This document shows positions 44,210 through 53,252 of a stretch of 64,000 nucleotides of DNA, piece by piece. Source of the stretch: Flavobacterium pokkalii (GTDB lineage Bacteria; Bacteroidota; Bacteroidia; Flavobacteriales; Flavobacteriaceae); assembly GCF_014596575.1 (NCBI RefSeq), contig NZ_NASZ01000004.1:1-64000 (forward strand), given 5' to 3'. Under the pieces are notes generated by a model. It saw only the letters and a program-made list of their open reading frames with translations, was not told the origin of the DNA and made no database searches. The first letter of the stretch is position 1; each line of letters starts with the position of its first letter. The position numbers and the translations under genes are program-made.

Positions 44210-45451
44210 TTAGTTACATAACTTCATTGTTTTAGCATAGTCTTTAAACCATTTATTCACTGGATTTGCGCATGCCTGTGGATCATTATCATAAGCAACA
44301 CCTCCTGTAAGCGAGCCTCTGTCAATAAGATTTTCAGGTGATAAAACATTCCAGCTTACATTTCCGGATTCATCAGTAATAGCTTTAAAATTAGCGCCAA
44401 AACCCCATCCTCCTGAAGTTCCGGTCACTCCTCCTTTTCCCCATACAGGATATTTATCAGGCCCCCAGTCAATTTCTGTAATGGCAATTGGAGCAATATC
44501 TGCCACAGGCTTGATATTTTCATTCCAATTGGCTCTAAAAACCGCAGGATCATTATTATCTTTTCCCCAATATCCGGGATAAATATGAACCGCATAACCA
44601 ATGTTAGTTCCCGAAATTGGATTTACTGCATATCCTTTGTACTGAGACTGCCATCCGGAACCCGGAATCCACAGTATATTATTAGCTCCATTTGCCCGAA
44701 TCATATCTACTATAGGTTGGAAAAACAATTTCAACTGATCAAAATGAGCCTGAGTATTAGCTCCATAAGTTCCATCTGGAAGTTTTATTCTGATTGGCTC
44801 ATTTGCCAATTCAAACATCACATGATCGACATTTTTTAAGGACGGATGTTTAGATATATAATCCCATATTACTTTTAAAAAATCATGATAAGCATCTCCT
44901 ACACCTATTTGTTCAGGACAAACACCAGGTGGACGCAAAATAATGTACATTCCTCTTGTTTTTGCATGAGCTATAAGCGGAAGAATCACTTTATCTATAG
45001 CGTCCTTAAAGCGGTCAATATTAAATTGGGAAATATCATTTTCCTGAATACCTGAAACACCTTGATTATTTGTCCAATAAGGATCAATATGTAAACGAAC
45101 ATAATTAAGGTACCAACCTTGTTTTGCATCAGATAATTTATCCATTATTGCTTTATTATAGGATAAACATCCAGCTACATCATAATTGTTCCAACGCCAT
45201 TCACCCACTGCTCCACCATTGAACCAAGGACTTGGAGTCATGGCTACTCCATGTAACTTAACAATATTTCCGCAAGGATCTTTTAAATATTTTCCTTCCA
45301 CTTTTAATTTAGGTGTCCCTAATGGCCACGTAACTGTTTCTTCGGCGGGTACTTCTTTTATAGGGTCTTTTGAAGTTGGAGTTTCATCCTTTGAACAGGA
45401 AAACAGGAATAAACAAACAAGTTGAATACTCAATAACTTATATAATTTCAT
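44210..45451 (-). CDS. GH5 family glycoside hydrolase lipoprotein
   Basis: The 413-residue protein has a lipoprotein signal (LLSIQLVCLFLFSC, Cys19) followed by the acidic stretch SKDETPTSKD, which favours outer-membrane surface display. The GH5 barrel has the acid/base Glu in MFELANEPIRI and the nucleophile Glu in AITEIDWGPDKY, with the conserved Arg in LNYVRLHIDPYW. Its subfamily cannot be assigned; endo-beta-glucanase, mannanase or xylanase activity is possible, and the xylan context favours xylan or an associated glucan. It is the last gene of the core operon, 128 nt after GH10, with a terminator between them. Confidence 0.9.
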   Translation of the reverse strand: MKLYKLLSIQLVCLFLFSCSKDETPTSKDPIKEVPAEETVTWPLGTPKLKVEGKYLKDPCGNIVKLHGVAMTPSPWFNGGAVGEWRWNNYDVAGCLSYNKAIMDKLSDAKQGWYLNYVRLHIDPYWTNNQGVSGIQENDISQFNIDRFKDAIDKVILPLIAHAKTRGMYIILRPPGVCPEQIGVGDAYHDFLKVIWDYISKHPSLKNVDHVMFELANEPIRIKLPDGTYGANTQAHFDQLKLFFQPIVDMIRANGANNILWIPGSGWQSQYKGYAVNPISGTNIGYAVHIYPGYWGKDNNDPAVFRANWNENIKPVADIAPIAITEIDWGPDKYPVWGKGGVTGTSGGWGFGANFKAITDESGNVSWNVLSPENLIDRGSLTGGVAYDNDPQACANPVNKWFKDYAKTMKLCN

Positions 45452-45470
45452 TGGGTTTCATTTTTAAATT

Positions 45471-45514
45471 AAAAAACCTTTGGACGTAATTAAAAAAATA
45501 AGTACGCCCAAAGG
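45471..45514 (-). terminator. Intrinsic terminator between GH10-CBM and GH5
   Basis: On the minus strand CCTTTGGGCGTA pairs with TACGTCCAAAGG (12 bp, one G-T pair) around a 14-nt loop, followed by TTTTTT at 45476-45471. It ends 20 nt before the GH5 start codon, so GH5 must rely on read-through or on a start site within this region. Confidence 0.82.
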
Positions 45515-45579
45515 GTAAACTCAAACTAACTATTTTATGATGGAGTTAAAAAAAGATATTTATATACTTTTAATTTTAT

Positions 45580-47283
45580 TTATTTTGAAGACTTAAGACC
45601 TTCAGCAAAACCAACATAAGCAGGTTTACGTGTGTAATTTAAATCCCAAAGTCCAATTGGTTCTCCCCCTCTCCATGATGAATTAGCCGGACTGTCGGTT
45701 GCAGCCCATTGCGTAATACCGTAACGCTGAGCAGCTGGTACAATATCAAAATAAGCTTCTACTATCTGCTTGTAAAAATCTGACATCTGCTGTAATTGGG
45801 CAGAAGTAACATTTTCAGTTTTTACCGTGACTCCGCCCACTTTGATTCCCATATCAAGTTCTGATATTTTCACGAGTTTGCCTGTTGCCGCTAATTTTGT
45901 CAACATTGTTCTAATTCTCTCAATGGTAGTTTCACCTAAGGTTACATGCATTTGAGTACCTATACCGTCAACTATTTGTCCTTTACTTTCAATATAATTG
46001 ATATACTGAATAAGACCATCACATTTATCACCACCTCCTTCAAGACCGTAATCGTTGATAAAAAGTATATCATTTGGATTACCGTGTAACCTAGCTAGTC
46101 TAAACGCTTCCACCGCATAATCTTTCCCTAAATAATCCTGCCAGTAGAATTCATCAGCAGCCATATTGGTTTTACCAACACCGGTTTTTAATTCAAATTG
46201 ATTTGGCCAGTCTGACATTGGTTCATTAACTACGTCCCAGGCTTTTACATAAGTTTTACAATTAGTAACCATTCCGGTTATCCATTTATCCAGTGCTTCT
46301 GCAATGATAGCTTTCTTTTGTTCAGGTGTTTTTTCTTGAGTTTGAATACTTCCTGTTGCATTATACTTTTCTATTTTAACATTATCGTAGTAAAAATTGG
46401 AAGCTGTTTTTCCAAGATTAAAAGCAATTGTATTACAGTCTTTCATTTGTTCAGAAACCGTAATCTCTTTAACATAAGTTGCCCAAGTTGTTGTATAAGG
46501 AACTGAACCAAAGAAATCCCAATGTCTATAACCACCGGGGTTTAATTGTGCCTGTGTAGGAGAAGATGCTGTAACATCAGCACGCACATCCATAGTAAGT
46601 CTGTATTTCTCTCCCACTTGTACAGCCGGAGAAAACTTTATGTAAAGCTGTGCATCCCATTCATTAGTACGAACACTGGCATTGGTTAATTTAAGTGCTC
46701 TGCCTGTACCGTTTGCCCCTTGACCAGCAGCAGTATAGCTTGAAGTTAAACCTGCATTAATCTGATAATTGGAAGTATTATCAGTCTCAAAATTATTTTC
46801 CATTATCAAATCCCAACCTGGACCCGTTGTTGATAAAACATCCGGAGCAATCAATTTATTCAAATAAGTCGCATTTTGATTGGCATGCCAACAAAGCGTA
46901 TGACCAAAAACGGAAACATTAGCTTCCTGAGCTGTTTTTAATAACTTATTGACATTGTCAAGATTAAGACTTCCATCAGCTTGAACTATTGCGCCGTGTT
47001 TCATTTCGTAACCCAAAGTAATCTCATCAAAATTTCTATTGGCTAATCTATACATTACATTTTTATTTACGTAATCAGACAAACTCATTCCTAATCCTAA
47101 TTTAAAATTAGGATTAGCTTCTCTATCCACATACGTTTTTAAATCCGCATAAGCATTAATTTCTTCCTGATTAGCAATAGTAACCGGTTTTTCAACATCG
47201 TACGAAAGTACATGTGACTCAGTACAGGATGCTAACATTATTAAAAACGCAGCAAATGGTACAATTCTATATATTTTTTTCAT
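45580..47283 (-). CDS. GH10 xylanase with internal carbohydrate-binding module (Xyn10C-like)
   Basis: The 567-residue lipoprotein (lipobox ASC, Cys20) has a GH10 barrel interrupted by a beta-sandwich CBM at about residues 150-310 (FETDNTSNYQI to NFYYDNVKIEKYN). The acid/base Glu lies in KAWDVVNEPMSDW and the nucleophile Glu in VKISELDMGI. Such inserted-CBM GH10 xylanases are the surface endoxylanases of Bacteroidota, including Xyn10C of Prevotella bryantii, which is encoded right after xusA-E. The same position is seen here, after the DUF1735 protein. It should cut xylan at the cell surface to sizes for import. Confidence 0.93.
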   Translation of the reverse strand: MKKIYRIVPFAAFLIMLASCTESHVLSYDVEKPVTIANQEEINAYADLKTYVDREANPNFKLGLGMSLSDYVNKNVMYRLANRNFDEITLGYEMKHGAIVQADGSLNLDNVNKLLKTAQEANVSVFGHTLCWHANQNATYLNKLIAPDVLSTTGPGWDLIMENNFETDNTSNYQINAGLTSSYTAAGQGANGTGRALKLTNASVRTNEWDAQLYIKFSPAVQVGEKYRLTMDVRADVTASSPTQAQLNPGGYRHWDFFGSVPYTTTWATYVKEITVSEQMKDCNTIAFNLGKTASNFYYDNVKIEKYNATGSIQTQEKTPEQKKAIIAEALDKWITGMVTNCKTYVKAWDVVNEPMSDWPNQFELKTGVGKTNMAADEFYWQDYLGKDYAVEAFRLARLHGNPNDILFINDYGLEGGGDKCDGLIQYINYIESKGQIVDGIGTQMHVTLGETTIERIRTMLTKLAATGKLVKISELDMGIKVGGVTVKTENVTSAQLQQMSDFYKQIVEAYFDIVPAAQRYGITQWAATDSPANSSWRGGEPIGLWDLNYTRKPAYVGFAEGLKSSK

Positions 47284-47322
47284 ATGATTTATTTTTAAAC
47301 AGATAAAAATTACCTTAATAAA

Positions 47323-48357
47323 TTACTTACGCACCGGACTAAATGTTTCCGCTTTAACTCCTCTGTCACGTAATACCAGAGTATCTTTAGTAGCAACATT
47401 AAAATCTGCTAAATTAACCGTGTAATCAAGATAAAGTGCATCTCTATCTTTAGATCCCCAACTATTTTTCTCTCCTTTTTTAACAAATTTTCCTGTTCCG
47501 GTTGCTGTATAACTACCTGGATTAGAAGAAGAAACGGCACAATTGCCTGCTTCATCAAAAGAAAGAATTAATTTACAATTGATATTATTACCTCCGGCGT
47601 CTTTATAAACTACAGGAAAATCAATATTGGTCAATGAAAGCGTATTGATTTTAAAAACTTCATCTTTTTCTACATAAGCCTGATGTCTAACAATTGTTTT
47701 ATTTAATGAAGTATTTCCATTATTGCCTACTATAACATCTTTTCCTCTTCGCAAATAAAAACCATCCCAAGGATTAACATACTTTATGGCATAAAATATA
47801 AAATCCTTTGGAGCAACTGACCAATCAGAAGCTATAGCTCTGTTAGGATTAGCAACTAATTCCTTACCTGATAAAATAGTATCGGCATTCATCACATAAG
47901 TCATTCTAAGAGGAATCACATAAGTGTTTTTTATAGCAAGTGGATCTGCAAAAAAGGCATCAGTCAATTGAACCTCTACACCTCCTGTAATTTGTCCTTT
48001 GGAAATAATAATTTTATCTGATGATAAAGTATAATAATTACTAGGCATAGCAACAATGTCAGCACCTGCCGCTTTAAACAACAATCCGGTTGTTAATGGA
48101 TTAGCAACTTCAACATCAATAGTAACATTTTTATCATTACTATATACACCTCCCAAAGTTGCCATGATTCTGCATTTGTGCTCATTATCCATAGAGGTAT
48201 CAAAAACATCATCCCCCAGAGTTATTGTTCTAACCGGAAATTGATAAGCAAAGTAAACAGATTGGTAATCAAAATTATCAAACACCACTTCTTCATTTGA
48301 ACAAGATGTTAAAGTGATGAATAAAATTGTGAACATTAAAAATATCTTATTTTTCAT
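47323..48357 (-). CDS. xusE: DUF1735-type surface glycan-binding lipoprotein (XusE-like)
   Basis: The 344-residue protein has a lipoprotein signal (MKNKIFLMFTILFITLTSC, Cys19). An N-terminal DUF1735-like domain (about 30-170, with DVEVANPLTTGLLF and YVIPLRMTYVMNAD) is followed by a C-terminal barrel-like region (residues 180-344). This matches the accessory glycan-binding lipoproteins that sit beside SusD proteins. Its place between the second susD and the GH10 gene equals that of XusE in the Prevotella bryantii core xylan cluster. It has no enzyme motif. Xylan binding at the surface is inferred from position. Confidence 0.82.
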   Translation of the reverse strand: MKNKIFLMFTILFITLTSCSNEEVVFDNFDYQSVYFAYQFPVRTITLGDDVFDTSMDNEHKCRIMATLGGVYSNDKNVTIDVEVANPLTTGLLFKAAGADIVAMPSNYYTLSSDKIIISKGQITGGVEVQLTDAFFADPLAIKNTYVIPLRMTYVMNADTILSGKELVANPNRAIASDWSVAPKDFIFYAIKYVNPWDGFYLRRGKDVIVGNNGNTSLNKTIVRHQAYVEKDEVFKINTLSLTNIDFPVVYKDAGGNNINCKLILSFDEAGNCAVSSSNPGSYTATGTGKFVKKGEKNSWGSKDRDALYLDYTVNLADFNVATKDTLVLRDRGVKAETFSPVRK

Positions 48358-48410
48358 TTTCTTCTGAAATTATATTAAAAATAAATAGTACTCTATAAGT
48401 TTTATAAACT

Positions 48411-50162
48411 TTACCATCCTTTATTCTGAATCAACGCGTTAAACTTCAGCGTTTCACTATATGGTATTGGACCATAGAACATATCATTAGTAAAAACTCT
48501 ATTCTCAACAGAAGGAATTTTAGTATATGTAGGAGAAGCTGTAGTCCCTTGAATATCCATACCTTGAGCTGATTCGTTTAAGTTTAATTTCCATCTGCGT
48601 AAATCCCAAAAACGGTATCCTTCAAAACATAATTCTAAACGACGTTCATTTCTTATTAACTCACGCATAGCATCTTTGTCTGATTTAATGGATTCCAAAT
48701 AATTATCCGGTTGTGTAATACCAGCACGTTTTCTTATTGCTTTAATCACATCATAAGCTGAAAAACCATAACTAGCTGTTGCTAAAGGCCCCCAAGCTTC
48801 ATTGGCTGCTTCAGCATAAATTAAATACAATTCGGTGTAACGCATACGAGGTCTATAATGTCTTTGACTAGTTGTTGAATTAGGATTCAAATTCACGTCC
48901 TGTCTTAATAGTTTTTTCATATAATAACCCGTTCTTGTCGATGTTTCCACCTTATTTAATGCATCGTTAGTAGTTCCGTTACTGGCAGTTGTAATAACCG
49001 TTGAACTTACCCCGGCCACATCCTGATTCACTAAAATAAAATGTTTTAAACGTGGGTCACGATTTGCATACGGAGTAGCTGGATTGTAATTACTTGTAGC
49101 ATTAGTAATAGGATACCCATTAGCTGCAGGAAAAGCATCTACTAAATTTTGTGTAGGATTAACACGTCCTCTACCATAAAGTGTAGGAGGAAAATTATCA
49201 GCCTCTAAGTTATTACTATTAGCAATATCAGTTCTCCAAACTACTTCTTTCGAATTTACTCCTGTACCTAGTGCCGCAATTTCTGCGGTATTTTTATACC
49301 AGGTTAAACCTGTAGGATCTATACCTGCAATACCTCCATTAAGAACTAATAATTCTCCTGCTGAATTAGCGGCAGCAGCCCAATTAGCAGAGTTTCCACT
49401 ATTGAATGCCGGACTGGCAGCTAATAGTGCAGCCTGAGCTTTAACAAACATCACTATTCTTCCGCTCATTCTTTGTCTGGCAAGATCTCCAAAAACTCTA
49501 TTGTAATCATTTAAATTATCATAACCCGGAGGTAAACTGGTTGCTAATTCAAAATCCAAAGGAAGAAGTTCTCTTGCTTTGGTAACATCACTATAAATTT
49601 GATCCATGCATTGTTGAAATGTATTACGTGGAATATTAAAATTAGAAGCAGATGTTTCGGGCTCTAATAAAATAGGGACACCTAATAACTCGTTCCCTTC
49701 TGTTATCCCAGCATGAGCCTGTAATAAGTAATACATATACAAGGCACGTAAACCATAGGCTTCCCCTTTCAATCTTTGAGCAAATAACTTACTAACATTT
49801 TCATCTTTAGCCCAAGTCACTTTATCCACTTCTGCAAGAAAAATATTGATATATTGAATAGCCGCTTTTGAGTTTGTCCATTGATCTAATGGATTAAAAT
49901 TAGCAGCCCATTGTCCCGTAGCAATCTTACGATAATTATTGGCTACATCATTTGAAACAGCGTCATCCGTTGCTACATCACTAAAAGACCAACCGTTTCC
50001 TGGGAGTCTCGTATATGCATTCAGTAGAATTCCTTGTGCAAATTCTGCTTCAGCATACATATCATCAATCCCCCTATTATTTTCAATAGCCGGCTCTATA
50101 AGATCATCACAACTAACAAAAGTAAAAATGACCGATAATAATATTAGAAAAGTTTTTTTCAT
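48411..50162 (-). CDS. xusD: SusD/RagB-family nutrient-binding lipoprotein (second pair)
   Basis: The 583-residue protein has a lipoprotein signal (LLSVIFTFVSC, Cys18) then an acidic start typical of surface lipoproteins. The SusD fold is shown by TPR-like helices (YGLRALYMYYLLQ), the GLRALYMYYLLQAHAG stretch, and the C-terminal LIRNERRLELCFEGYRFWDLRRWKLN. It ends in the family signature AFNALIQNKGW-like LKFNALIQNKGW. It caps the second SusC barrel and should bind xylo-oligosaccharides. It starts 28 nt after that SusC gene. Confidence 0.93.
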   Translation of the reverse strand: MKKTFLILLSVIFTFVSCDDLIEPAIENNRGIDDMYAEAEFAQGILLNAYTRLPGNGWSFSDVATDDAVSNDVANNYRKIATGQWAANFNPLDQWTNSKAAIQYINIFLAEVDKVTWAKDENVSKLFAQRLKGEAYGLRALYMYYLLQAHAGITEGNELLGVPILLEPETSASNFNIPRNTFQQCMDQIYSDVTKARELLPLDFELATSLPPGYDNLNDYNRVFGDLARQRMSGRIVMFVKAQAALLAASPAFNSGNSANWAAAANSAGELLVLNGGIAGIDPTGLTWYKNTAEIAALGTGVNSKEVVWRTDIANSNNLEADNFPPTLYGRGRVNPTQNLVDAFPAANGYPITNATSNYNPATPYANRDPRLKHFILVNQDVAGVSSTVITTASNGTTNDALNKVETSTRTGYYMKKLLRQDVNLNPNSTTSQRHYRPRMRYTELYLIYAEAANEAWGPLATASYGFSAYDVIKAIRKRAGITQPDNYLESIKSDKDAMRELIRNERRLELCFEGYRFWDLRRWKLNLNESAQGMDIQGTTASPTYTKIPSVENRVFTNDMFYGPIPYSETLKFNALIQNKGW

Positions 50163-50190
50163 ATCATTTATTATTTAATGATTTGTTATT

Positions 50191-53100
50191 TTAAAATAAA
50201 GCTTTTAAACCTAAATTGAAAAATCTGGTTTGTGGAGCCCCTCCAACATTGAGTTCCATAGTTTCACGTTCAGGAGATATTGTCAACAAATTAGCTCCAT
50301 TTACATACACTCCCAATTCATTAATAAATGAATTTTGAATCATTTTCTTTGGGAAATCGTAGCTAATCTGAACTCTAGCCAAGTCTATTCTATTGGTACT
50401 ATAAATCCAAAAGTCTGATGAACGATAATTATTATCACTTGTCGTTGTAGTTAATCTTGGATAAGTAGCTGTATCCTGATTATCAATAGTCCAACTATTT
50501 CTTACCATTACTGAATATTTATCTTCCCCATCTATCCAAAAGTAAGAATTGTTCTTCATAGCGTGAGCTCCAAACTGCCCCGTTGCTAAGGCAAAAAATG
50601 TTAAGTTTTTCCATTTTGCAGTAAAATTAACACCTCCAGTAAATGGAGCACCACTCCAACCTGCTTTACCTAAATAAACTTCATCCTGAGCATTAATTAT
50701 ACCATCTCCATTTTGATCTTTATACTTTATGTCTCCAGGTTTAACTTGTCCAAATGATGGTGTTGCATGATTAGCTATATCTTGAGCGTCTGTATAAAAA
50801 CCTTCGTTTTTAAGTCCCCAAATTGCATCTAAAGGCTTCCCTTGTCTGTTTTGATATTGATCTTCAAACTGTTCAGCTCTTTTAGAGGCTTTAGTATCAT
50901 AATAATTTCCTGCAATTCCTAATGACAAATCTACTTCTCCAACTCTTTTATTAACTCTCACATTGAAATCAAAACCAATTCGCTTATCATCATTATAATT
51001 GATAAAAGGAATGAAAGAAGAATTTGGAAAACCTGTAGTAAAATAATTAGGATATAAAACATTAGCCTGTATCACATTTCCCTTAATCTTATTAGCAAAG
51101 AACGAACCGTTAAAAGTGATTAATTTATTAAGAAAAGAGGCTTCTATACCTGCATTAATTTCCTCTCTTTTAGCATAAGTAAGTGCTAAATTCTCCCCTC
51201 TTCTTGAATCTGTACTTCTGTTTAAAGCACCATCTCTCCAACTAAACCAGGCCCCATCTGTTTGAGAATAAATACTTTCATACAAATAATAATTCGAAAC
51301 ATCTAAATCTGTATTTAAAATACCTGCAGATACAGTAAGTTTTAAATTATCCAGAGCAGACCAGTTTTTCATGAAATTCTCTTTACTCAATCTCCATCCT
51401 AAAGATAATACCGGAGAAGTTGCATTTCGCTTCGTTTCAGCAAACTTAGCAGAATGAACCAATGCTTCACTAAATTCTACATAATACTTATTTGCATAAT
51501 TATAACTTAAATTAAGTCCTAAATTAGCATTACTTACTTTGTGATATACTTCAGAGATTGACTGTTGAAATCCATTAGCAATTAACATTCCTGAAAAATT
51601 ATGAACTTCATTAATCTTTTTGACATAATCAAACTGACCTGAAAATGCCAACGTTTGCTGATAAGCACTATTAGAAATATTTTGAACTCCTGATTTAGCA
51701 TCCTCTCCAAATTTAGTTAAAGAAGTAATTTGATCAAATCCGGCATAGGTATTCCAATTAGCCTGATAAACAGCATAAGTATTGTTAAAGGATTGATTAT
51801 ATGAAGTTTCGTAGTCTACAGCAAATTTAGAATGAAAAGACAAACCATCAATAAAACTATTCAACTTTGCGTCAATACCTGTATTAAACTGAAACTGACG
51901 ATTAGTATAAGTATTATACCCCCCAGCATAAATAGCCGCAAATGAATTATTTAAATCCAATTGAGTACCACCAAGAAGATATTTACCCCCAATGACATTG
52001 TTACTATTATTTACCATTGCAAAGGATGCATCATCTCCTTCTTCAAGCATATCGATAGGTATTAAAGGAGTAAAACGATGAGGTCTTGTAGTTGCTGCAC
52101 TATTCCAATAATTAGTATTTACACCTCTACCATTGTAATAAATAGCATTAGTACCAATTGAGGCTGAAATGAAATCATTAATTGCCAAATCTACATTTCC
52201 TCTTATGTTAAAACGACTAGTATTATTATTTTTAGCTTCTCCAAAATCCAATAATTCTCCTGCTCTTGAAAAATTAACTACTGTATAATATTGGGCTATA
52301 TTATTTCCCCCTTTAATTTCAACATTAGCATCATACCTTTGAGAAAAATCCTTTAAATATTTAGAAGAATAATAATCCGTATCGGCATATCTGTAAGGAT
52401 TATTTCCGGAAGCATAATTATAAATCGTTTCATCCGAATACAATGGTGATAAACCATCATTCATACGAGCCTGATTGTAATATTTCATGTACTCTGCTGA
52501 CCCCAGATATTTAGGAAATCTTTTTGCTACATCAATCCCTGCATTAGCTCTGACGCTGATTTGTTGTTTTTGAATTTTCCCTTTTTTTGAAGTAATATAG
52601 ATAACCCCTTTAGCAGCACGGCTTCCGTATAAGGCTACTGCAGCAACCCCTTTCAAAAAAGTTACCTGTTCAATCTCTACTGGTAAAATAGAACCTGCAC
52701 TACGAGGAATACCATCTACTAATACCAAATAGCCACCTGTTCCCCAAATATTTCCACCATTAAATCCTCCAACAAAAGTTTGCAAACCATCTAAACTGTA
52801 AGTGGTATAATTTTTTTCTAAAATATCCGGTAAGTTAACATAAGATACTCCTCCTAAAAGATCCGATTCCTGAACTTTCTTAAAAGCAACTTGAACTTGC
52901 TGACTCTTATCCAGCACTAAACTCATTTCATTAGATGTAACAACAACTGATTTTGTAATATAACCCGTTGCATTTATTAATAATTTTGAATTCACAGGTA
53001 CACTAAGTAAAAATTTCCCTGTAAAATCAGTAGTTGTTGAAATATTATCTTTTTCACTAACCAGAGTAGCTCCTATAATTGGCTTCCCTTCAGCACTCTT

Positions 53101-53208
53101 TACAATACCATTGACATCAATTGTACGAACAGCCTGACCAATTAGAATTGTAGGAGAAAAAGCAATAATCAAAAAACATAACACTATTCTTAGTTGTATA
53201 TATCTCAT
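50191..53208 (-). CDS. xusC: SusC/RagA TonB-dependent transporter (second pair)
   Basis: The 1005-residue outer-membrane protein has a signal peptide (to about residue 25), a carboxypeptidase-regulatory-like domain (VNGIVKSAEGKPIIGATL), a plug and a 22-strand barrel ending RFFNLGLKALF. Unlike the first SusC of the locus, the place of the usual EVVVVGYG TonB-box region reads QVAFKKVQESDLLGGVSYVNL, so its plug start is diverged. SusCD pairs act as hinged-lid importers powered by TonB. Here it is the second of two pairs and should import part of the xylan-oligosaccharide range. It follows the first SusD gene after 44 nt. Confidence 0.93.
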   Translation of the reverse strand: MRYIQLRIVLCFLIIAFSPTILIGQAVRTIDVNGIVKSAEGKPIIGATLVSEKDNISTTTDFTGKFLLSVPVNSKLLINATGYITKSVVVTSNEMSLVLDKSQQVQVAFKKVQESDLLGGVSYVNLPDILEKNYTTYSLDGLQTFVGGFNGGNIWGTGGYLVLVDGIPRSAGSILPVEIEQVTFLKGVAAVALYGSRAAKGVIYITSKKGKIQKQQISVRANAGIDVAKRFPKYLGSAEYMKYYNQARMNDGLSPLYSDETIYNYASGNNPYRYADTDYYSSKYLKDFSQRYDANVEIKGGNNIAQYYTVVNFSRAGELLDFGEAKNNNTSRFNIRGNVDLAINDFISASIGTNAIYYNGRGVNTNYWNSAATTRPHRFTPLIPIDMLEEGDDASFAMVNNSNNVIGGKYLLGGTQLDLNNSFAAIYAGGYNTYTNRQFQFNTGIDAKLNSFIDGLSFHSKFAVDYETSYNQSFNNTYAVYQANWNTYAGFDQITSLTKFGEDAKSGVQNISNSAYQQTLAFSGQFDYVKKINEVHNFSGMLIANGFQQSISEVYHKVSNANLGLNLSYNYANKYYVEFSEALVHSAKFAETKRNATSPVLSLGWRLSKENFMKNWSALDNLKLTVSAGILNTDLDVSNYYLYESIYSQTDGAWFSWRDGALNRSTDSRRGENLALTYAKREEINAGIEASFLNKLITFNGSFFANKIKGNVIQANVLYPNYFTTGFPNSSFIPFINYNDDKRIGFDFNVRVNKRVGEVDLSLGIAGNYYDTKASKRAEQFEDQYQNRQGKPLDAIWGLKNEGFYTDAQDIANHATPSFGQVKPGDIKYKDQNGDGIINAQDEVYLGKAGWSGAPFTGGVNFTAKWKNLTFFALATGQFGAHAMKNNSYFWIDGEDKYSVMVRNSWTIDNQDTATYPRLTTTTSDNNYRSSDFWIYSTNRIDLARVQISYDFPKKMIQNSFINELGVYVNGANLLTISPERETMELNVGGAPQTRFFNLGLKALF

Positions 53209-53252
53209 TATTTTCTAATTTGTATTTATAATTTTTAAAATAATCTGCATAA

